Positions 59,123 to 64,000 of a stretch of DNA of 64,000 nucleotides are shown here, one piece after another. A program made the translations under genes and the position numbers. Source of the stretch: RGEC01 sp964626685 (lineage in GTDB: Bacteria; Bacteroidota; Bacteroidia; NS11-12g; UBA955); NCBI GenBank assembly GCA_964626685.1, contig CAZVJY010000003.1, forward strand, positions 124,001 to 188,000. Direction: 5' to 3'. Position 1 is the first letter of the stretch. Each line of letters starts with the position of its first letter. The notes under the pieces were generated by a model. That model saw only the letters and a list, made by a program, of their open reading frames with translations. It made no database searches and was not told the DNA's origin.

Positions 59123-59913
59123 AACAAATTGTTTTGGGATGCGGCCTGCTGCTTGCTGTGGCCGGAAACGTAACTGCACAGCGCAGCAAAGACGAGCAAA
59201 CCCTACATGTGTATGTGGCCCCCAATCTGGGCTTTAGGCTGCTGGCGGGTTTTAAAACCCCTGAAAGGTATTATTCGTCAGAATCGGTGTTTCGCGATTC
59301 ACTAAACCGTGCCGATCGCCCGGGGCAGAACCTGAATTTTGGTGTGGCCTACACACGCAAAAAGAATGCGCTCGAGGCTGTTTCGCTGGGCCTGGGTTAC
59401 ACTACGGTGGGTTTCAGGCGTGTGAATACCGATGTTGAAATTGGTACTGCCATACACCCCAAAATTGGTGTAGTGCCCAATCTTACCGGTTCGGGAAATT
59501 TACAAATTAACCAGGATTTCAGGTATCACTATCTTGAGTTTTCCTGGCTGAAAACCAAAAGTGCCGAAGGTTACAGCCGAAATCTCCGCGAATTTGATCT
59601 GTGGTGGATGTATGGACTTTCGGCAGGTGCGCTCATCCGCGACCGTGTGATGGTAGAAACCGTGGGCTTTTCGCATAGCAATGGGGAGTCGCGTATAGCG
59701 GTGAAAGACGATGATTTACTTGGTTTTCCGGCTAATGTATGGCTCAATGCGGGTTACAAGGCCGATTACATCATGTTTAAAAAGACCAATGCGTTTCTTC
59801 AGGGGCGCCTGCGCGTTCCATTGTTGCCCTCGGCCACGGGTACCCAAACCGTTTTTATCCCTCAGCTTTCGTTGGAAGCAGGGTTGATTTTCAAGCTAAA
59901 CGAGGAGAAGTAA
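59113..59913 (+). CDS. Hypothetical outer-membrane-like protein
   Basis: 266 residues. Signal peptide (MGIKQIVLGCGLLLAVAGNVTAQ). The mature part has amphipathic strands ending with an outer-membrane-type pattern (QTVFIPQLSLEAGLIFKLNEEK), as in porin-like family proteins (LNFGVAYTRKKNALEAVSLGLGYTTVGF). It is translated with the MATE gene through a 10-nt overlap. Convergent with argS, only 3 nt apart. No named family. Confidence 0.6.
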   Translation: MGIKQIVLGCGLLLAVAGNVTAQRSKDEQTLHVYVAPNLGFRLLAGFKTPERYYSSESVFRDSLNRADRPGQNLNFGVAYTRKKNALEAVSLGLGYTTVGFRRVNTDVEIGTAIHPKIGVVPNLTGSGNLQINQDFRYHYLEFSWLKTKSAEGYSRNLREFDLWWMYGLSAGALIRDRVMVETVGFSHSNGESRIAVKDDDLLGFPANVWLNAGYKADYIMFKKTNAFLQGRLRVPLLPSATGTQTVFIPQLSLEAGLIFKLNEEK

Positions 59914-59916
59914 GGA

Positions 59917-61686
59917 TTACATCCTTTCCACCATGGAGATGCCGAGCAACCTGCAGGCATTTTCAAGCGTATTGGCGGTAAATGCAGCAATCTGCAGTCG
60001 GGCGGCACGTTTGGTGGTATCTGTTTCTTTCAGGAATGAGAGTTCATTGTACAGCCTGTTAAATGCTTTTGCCAGCTCCAGACTGTAATGCGCAATGATG
60101 GCGGGGTTGAAGTCGCGGCATGCGTTGTGAACCGCTTCAGGAAATCCATACAGGCATTCCAGCGTTTCTTTTTCTGCCGTATGCCAGGTAATTTCCGGAA
60201 CACCGGTTTGCCAGTCAGTTCCTGCCTGCTTCAGCATGCTTTGAATCCGCGCATAGGTGTACAATACAAACGGACCAGTGTCGCCCTGAAAATCAATACT
60301 TTCCTGAGGGTTAAACAGCATACGCTTTTTAGGATCTACTTTCAGTATGAAGAATTTGAGCGCAGCCAGGCCAAGTTTTTCATAAAGGCCATTTAGCTCT
60401 GATACTTCCATGCCTTCGGTTTTCCCGAGTTCCATCGTTTTGGCTTTGGCGGTTTCGTGCATCTCTTCGAGCAGGTCATCGGCGTCTACCACAGTACCTT
60501 CGCGGCTTTTCATTTTGCCGCTGGGCAAATCAACCATGCCATAGCTGAGGTGGTACATACCCTGAGCGCAGCTGCGTCCGAGTTTTTGCATGATGAGAAA
60601 AAGCACTTTAAAGTGGTAGTCCTGTTCGTTGCCAACCACATAGATGCTCTTTTCTGCGCCGAATTCCCTGAATTTTTCATCGGCAGTGCCGATATCCTGC
60701 GTGATGTATACCGAGGTGCCGTCTTTGCGCAGTACCAGCTTGTGGTCTAGCCCTTCTTCGGTCAGGTCAATCCAAACAGATCCGTCTTCCTTGCGGTAGA
60801 AAATGCCTTTTTCGAGTCCTTCGGTAACAATATCTTTACCCAGCGTGTAGGTGTTGCTTTCGTAGTAATATTTATCAAAATCCACGCCCAGTCTCTTGTA
60901 GGTGTGGTCAAAACCTTTGTAAACCCAGCCATTCATGGTTTCCCAAAGTTTGATCACCTCAGGGTTTCCGGCCTCCCACTGCCTTAGCATTTCCTGGGTT
61001 TGCAGCATAATAGGAGCAGATTTTTCAGCCTCTTCCTTATCCATGCCGCCGGCAACCAGCGAATCAATTTCGGCTTTGTATGCCTTGTCAAATGCCACGT
61101 AGTATTTGCCTACCAGGTGATCGCCTTTCATGCCGCTGCTTTCAGGGGTTTCGCCATTGCCGAAAAGTTGCCATGCCAGCATGCTTTTGCAAATGTGTAT
61201 ACCTCGGTCGTTGATGAGGTTTGCTTTGATAACCTCATACCCGCCGGCTTTCATGATTTCTGCAATGCTGTATCCGAGCAGGTTGTTGCGGATATGCCCA
61301 AGGTGCAGGGGTTTGTTGGTGTTTGGAGAAGAATATTCTACCATCACCCTGCCTTCTGTTTTGTCTTTCAGGCCAAAGGATCTGTCATTCCAGTGTTGTT
61401 GCAGCAAGTGATGCCACACATTATCGCTGATGCTTAGGTTTAAAAAGCCTTTGATGACGTTGTAAGCCACCACAGGGTGTCCGTTTTGGAGTAGTTTTTC
61501 ACCGATTTCGGCAGCAGTATCCTGCGGGTTTTTTTTGCTGATGCGCAGCAGTGGAAATACAACAAAGGTGTAGCTGCCCTCAAAGTCCTTATTGGTTTTC
61601 TCCAGTTTTACCGCTACCGGATTTTCTCCGTACAATTCGGTGATGGCCTGACCAATCTGCAGCGATAATTCCTGTTCAATATTCAT
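59917..61686 (-). CDS. argS: Arginyl-tRNA synthetase
   Basis: Class I synthetase charging tRNA-Arg. 589 residues. N-terminal Add1 domain, then SSPNTNKPLHLGHIRNNLLG with the HIGH-type motif, YVVGNEQDYHFKVLF, and GKMKSREGTVVDADDL in place of KMSKS. The C-terminal DALR anticodon domain contains ALKFFILKVDPKKRMLF and ends LENACRLLGISMVERM. TATTTTCG lies 7 nt before the ATG. Last gene of the OmpA-rlmH-argS run. Confidence 0.97.
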   Translation of the reverse strand: MNIEQELSLQIGQAITELYGENPVAVKLEKTNKDFEGSYTFVVFPLLRISKKNPQDTAAEIGEKLLQNGHPVVAYNVIKGFLNLSISDNVWHHLLQQHWNDRSFGLKDKTEGRVMVEYSSPNTNKPLHLGHIRNNLLGYSIAEIMKAGGYEVIKANLINDRGIHICKSMLAWQLFGNGETPESSGMKGDHLVGKYYVAFDKAYKAEIDSLVAGGMDKEEAEKSAPIMLQTQEMLRQWEAGNPEVIKLWETMNGWVYKGFDHTYKRLGVDFDKYYYESNTYTLGKDIVTEGLEKGIFYRKEDGSVWIDLTEEGLDHKLVLRKDGTSVYITQDIGTADEKFREFGAEKSIYVVGNEQDYHFKVLFLIMQKLGRSCAQGMYHLSYGMVDLPSGKMKSREGTVVDADDLLEEMHETAKAKTMELGKTEGMEVSELNGLYEKLGLAALKFFILKVDPKKRMLFNPQESIDFQGDTGPFVLYTYARIQSMLKQAGTDWQTGVPEITWHTAEKETLECLYGFPEAVHNACRDFNPAIIAHYSLELAKAFNRLYNELSFLKETDTTKRAARLQIAAFTANTLENACRLLGISMVERM

Positions 61687-61710
61687 TCTACCGCGAAAAT
61701 ACGCAAAATC

Positions 61711-62172
61711 TCAGGCATGGTGATAAGCGCTTCCTTTTTGAATGCTCATGGCCCGGTACAATTGCTCGCAAAGCAGCAGTCTTGCCATGTGGTGGGGCAG
61801 TGTCATGTCGGATAAACGGATGCACGCGTGCATCTTCATGAATTCCGGTGTAAAACCGTAGGATCCGCCAATGCCGATGATGAGCCTTCCACGCAGGGTG
61901 TCCAGTTTGCTTTGGATAAGGGTTGAAAATGCAGAACTGGTAAAGGTTTTGCCATTTTCGTCGCACAACAGCACCACATCTTCGGGCTTGATGATTTTCT
62001 GCAGGGTTTCGGTTTCAATCTGCTTTTGCTTGCCTGGTTCCTTTACCCGCGCAGCCGGAAGCCTTAGCAGGGTGGTTTTCCAGGGGCCATTCAGGCGTTG
62101 AAGGTATTTTTCGCACAGGTCATCGATGCCCGGTTCCTTGTGGTTCTCGATGGCGGCAATGAGTATGCTCAA
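61711..62172 (-). CDS. rlmH: 23S rRNA (pseudouridine1915-N3)-methyltransferase
   Basis: SPOUT-class methyltransferase acting on helix 69 of 23S rRNA in the assembled ribosome. 153 residues from TTG at 62172. AdoMet knot: LLCDENGKTFTSSAFS, IIGIGGSYGFTPEFM and LSDMTLPHHMARLLLCEQLYRA, ending with the invariant Tyr-His-His (GSAYHH). It starts 6 nt after the OmpA-like gene's stop and is followed by argS after 24 nt. Confidence 0.95.
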   Translation of the reverse strand: MSILIAAIENHKEPGIDDLCEKYLQRLNGPWKTTLLRLPAARVKEPGKQKQIETETLQKIIKPEDVVLLCDENGKTFTSSAFSTLIQSKLDTLRGRLIIGIGGSYGFTPEFMKMHACIRLSDMTLPHHMARLLLCEQLYRAMSIQKGSAYHHA

Positions 62173-62178
62173 GGCAAA

Positions 62179-63141
62179 TCAGTTGTTGTTTAGGATTTCG
62201 AAAATCTTATCCAGCTTGGGTGTTAGTATGATTTCGGTGCGACGGTTTTTGGCCCTGCCTTCAGGGCTGCCATTGTCGGAAATCGGGTTGGTTTCACCAC
62301 GACCGCTTGCAGTGATACGCGCCGGATTCATTTTGCCGTCTTCACTAAGTATGCGCACAATGCTGGTGGCACGCAATACGCTCAAATCCCAGTTGTCTTT
62401 GATTTTCTCGCTGTTCATGGGTTTGTTGTCGGTATGCCCTTCCACATTCACGGTCACATCGGGTTTTTTATTCAGTGCGCCGGCCAGTTTCAGCAGTGCT
62501 TCCTGACCTTTAGGGTCAACACTGGTACTTCCGCTTTTGAATAGCAGTTTTTCTGCCATACTCACATACACTTTGCCATTGCGGTATTCAACCTTGATAT
62601 CGAGTTCATCAAAACCGGCAAGTGCCCTGGCAATCTCTTCTTTCAGCGCTTTTACAGCGCTGTCTTTGCGGTTTAGTTCACTTTCCAGCATGCGCACACG
62701 GGCCACGGTTTTCTCCAGTTCCTTGCGCAGGTTTTCCAGTTTGATTCTTTCTTCTTCTGCCTTGGCTAATGCATTGTTAAGTTCCAGTTCTTTGGTTTGC
62801 AGGATTTTGTTTTTAGTATCGAGTTCTGTGGCCAGGCGTTTTTTCTGTTCATCCAGACGATCCCCTAGACCGCGGATATAATCCTGGTTTTCGGCCAGTT
62901 TTACCCGGCAATTTCCCAGCGAGTCATACAGGTTTCCGATGCGTTTATCCAGTGCTGCTATATTGCCGTCCAATTCACTGATTCTGCCCAGGTATTCTGC
63001 ACTCTGTGTCTCACAATCACCTATTTTTTTATTGAGTTTTTGCTCCAGTTCGTTTTTGGATTTTTCCAGTTCCTGGTACTTTTTCTTGGTAACGCAGGCG
63101 GTCATGAAAAGACCTGCCAGTAAAAGCCACGCATATTTCAT
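62179..63141 (-). CDS. OmpA-family lipoprotein with long coiled coil
   Basis: 320 residues. Lipoprotein signal MKYAWLLLAGLFMTAC, then a coiled coil through ~190 (LEKSKNELEQKLNKKIGDCE, then KAEEERIKLENLRKELEKTVARVRMLESEL). The C-terminal OmpA/MotB domain contains VEGHTDNKPMNSEK, NWDLSVLRATSIVRIL, SGRGETNPISDNGSPEGRAKNRRTEIIL. Same plan as 47567-48409, so a paralogue. The ATG at 63141 is chosen because the in-frame GTG at 63147 overlaps the -7 box. Confidence 0.92.
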   Translation of the reverse strand: MKYAWLLLAGLFMTACVTKKKYQELEKSKNELEQKLNKKIGDCETQSAEYLGRISELDGNIAALDKRIGNLYDSLGNCRVKLAENQDYIRGLGDRLDEQKKRLATELDTKNKILQTKELELNNALAKAEEERIKLENLRKELEKTVARVRMLESELNRKDSAVKALKEEIARALAGFDELDIKVEYRNGKVYVSMAEKLLFKSGSTSVDPKGQEALLKLAGALNKKPDVTVNVEGHTDNKPMNSEKIKDNWDLSVLRATSIVRILSEDGKMNPARITASGRGETNPISDNGSPEGRAKNRRTEIILTPKLDKIFEILNNN

Positions 63142-63146
63142 CAGCA

Positions 63147-63154
63147 CAAAGGTA
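63147..63154 (-). promoter_or_regulatory. -7 element (TACCTTTG) of the OmpA-rlmH-argS run
   Basis: Minus strand TACCTTTG, five bases, then the ATG at 63141. It overlaps the alternative GTG start and so argues against it. Confidence 0.5.
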
Positions 63155-63213
63155 GCAGGACCGCAAACCGGCCCGCTTCCGGCTTGTTCACACGTTCAAT
63201 TTGGTGGACATGA

Positions 63214-64000
63214 TTACTGATTTACAAAAACCTGCAGGTTGCCCTTTGTGAGTGAGCGCACAAGCAACGCATCCGGACGAATGCTGTAGTCTTTGATGTC
63301 AAGTTCCTGTAGGCTGCCTTGCAGACGTACACCATAATCCATTTTCTGGTTCAGGGAAGCATTGATGGATTCGCGGGTAAGTTTCACCAGGTCCGAAACA
63401 TCAAATACCATTTGTTCTTCCAGTTTTTTACGTATGGTTTCATCCAACAGCCATTTTGCAGACTTAATGAGGACGTTTTTGGTGGCAATGTCATACTCCA
63501 CCTGTTTAAGCCTGAGTTGTGATGTTTTTGCATTGAATTCCGGCACGCTTAACAGATAAAATACGCCTTTATTGCTGCCGGAAAAACCTACTTCCACACC
63601 CAGTTTTTCCTTGGCAGGGAATAACTTTATGTAGGTAACCTTTATTTTTTTGCTGCCCATTTCAAAAATCTGGTCTTTGATGGTGTTGTAAACCTGTGCA
63701 GAAAGGGTGTCGTAATTCATGTATAGGTCGGTGTATACCTCGAAGCCAGAGCTTTTTTTATAGGCTGATAAATTGGGTAATTCAGAAGGTGTTGCCGATG
63801 CCGGAACTGTGGCAATAACAGGAGCCGCTTTCAGGCCCACCGAGAAACTCAGCTGTGAGCCATTCATGCTGATGTCGCCCAGGCTAATTTCTTTTGGCTG
63901 AAAACGAAGGTAGCCAACCATGTCAATTTTAATATCTTCCTGCAGCGCATCCCAAATAGGTTTTACATACGGTTTTAGGTTCTGTTTAGCTATTTCCGCA
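63214..64000 (-). CDS. DUF4403-family protein, C-terminal part
   Basis: Reading is open to the right window edge, so the 5' part is missing; about 260 residues are visible. The sequence alternates strands and helices as in DUF4403 (IKPIWDALQEDIKI-like start of the visible part, VDLYMNYDTLSAQVYNTI-type segment, LLDETIRKKLEEQM, SLNQKMDYGVRLQGSLQELDI). DUF4403 proteins are envelope proteins with BPI/TULIP-like repeats of unknown function in Bacteroidota. An internal ATG at 63921 is not the real start. Confidence 0.7.
   Translation of the reverse strand, partial: AEIAKQNLKPYVKPIWDALQEDIKIDMVGYLRFQPKEISLGDISMNGSQLSFSVGLKAAPVIATVPASATPSELPNLSAYKKSSGFEVYTDLYMNYDTLSAQVYNTIKDQIFEMGSKKIKVTYIKLFPAKEKLGVEVGFSGSNKGVFYLLSVPEFNAKTSQLRLKQVEYDIATKNVLIKSAKWLLDETIRKKLEEQMVFDVSDLVKLTRESINASLNQKMDYGVRLQGSLQELDIKDYSIRPDALLVRSLTKGNLQVFVNQ

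Overview
This window is a chromosomal segment of a Bacteroidota bacterium, most like a free-living aerobic gliding or Chitinophaga/Cytophaga/Sphingobacteria-type lineage. The signs are: two proteins with type IX secretion sorting domains (type B at 2-754, type A at the end of 3991-6354); the T9SS response regulator PorX (28226-29785); a Bacteroidota-style cytochrome oxidase cluster; lipid A synthesis (LpxB); leaders with no Shine-Dalgarno sequence; and repeated use of the Bacteroidota promoter element TAnnTTTG. No rRNA, phage or CRISPR array is present.

Layout. 1-12.5 kb: a T9SS adhesin tail, maf, a 3-hydroxyacyl-CoA dehydrogenase, queA, a 14-repeat secreted protein, two tRNA-Leu genes, a rhomboid protease, an HD phosphohydrolase, rsmA and a VWA protein. 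12.6-21.5 kb: a long co-directional aa3-type cytochrome c oxidase cluster (subunit II, subunit I, heme A synthase, heme O synthase, two subunit III-type proteins, subunit IV, Sco1, DUF420, a small CxxC protein, DUF983). 21.6-34.8 kb: housekeeping genes (recA, radC, gcvP, a membrane glycosyltransferase, tsaE-porX, thiN, xth, purM, surE-lpxB). 34.85-36.35 kb: an AT-rich insertion bounded by an intact tRNA-Ala and a broken second copy of the same tRNA, which itself carries a 79-nt hairpin insert.

36.6-46.8 kb holds the most interesting cluster, a reactive-sulfur locus. It has a Crp/Fnr-type regulator with two close cysteines, a TauE/SafE exporter, a CstB-like persulfide dioxygenase-rhodanese fusion, a second rhodanese, a tandem Usp protein, a two-piece YeeE/YedE thiosulfate-type transporter, a membrane-anchored TsdA-like dihaem cytochrome, a methyltransferase, an outer-membrane porin and a twin-arginine SoxB-like enzyme without SoxYZ or SoxAX. 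Two near-identical dyad operators (TGTnAC-N4-GTnACA) lie exactly 21 nt upstream of matching -7 boxes in front of the exporter and the dioxygenase genes. I infer class II activation by the adjacent Crp/Fnr protein.

46.8-64 kb is mixed: methyltransferase, two OmpA-type lipoproteins, a propeller protein, a WYL regulator, acetyl-CoA synthetase, a thioredoxin-domain protein, an alkyltransferase-like protein, a RluA-type pseudouridine synthase, a cluster of REP-like palindromes beside an IS200/RAYT-type transposase, a MATE transporter, argS, rlmH and a partial DUF4403 protein.

A recurring feature is a TAnnTTTG-type box ending exactly 4 (3-5) nt before the start codon of many genes on both strands. 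It predicts many leaderless mRNAs and was used here to settle several start codons.
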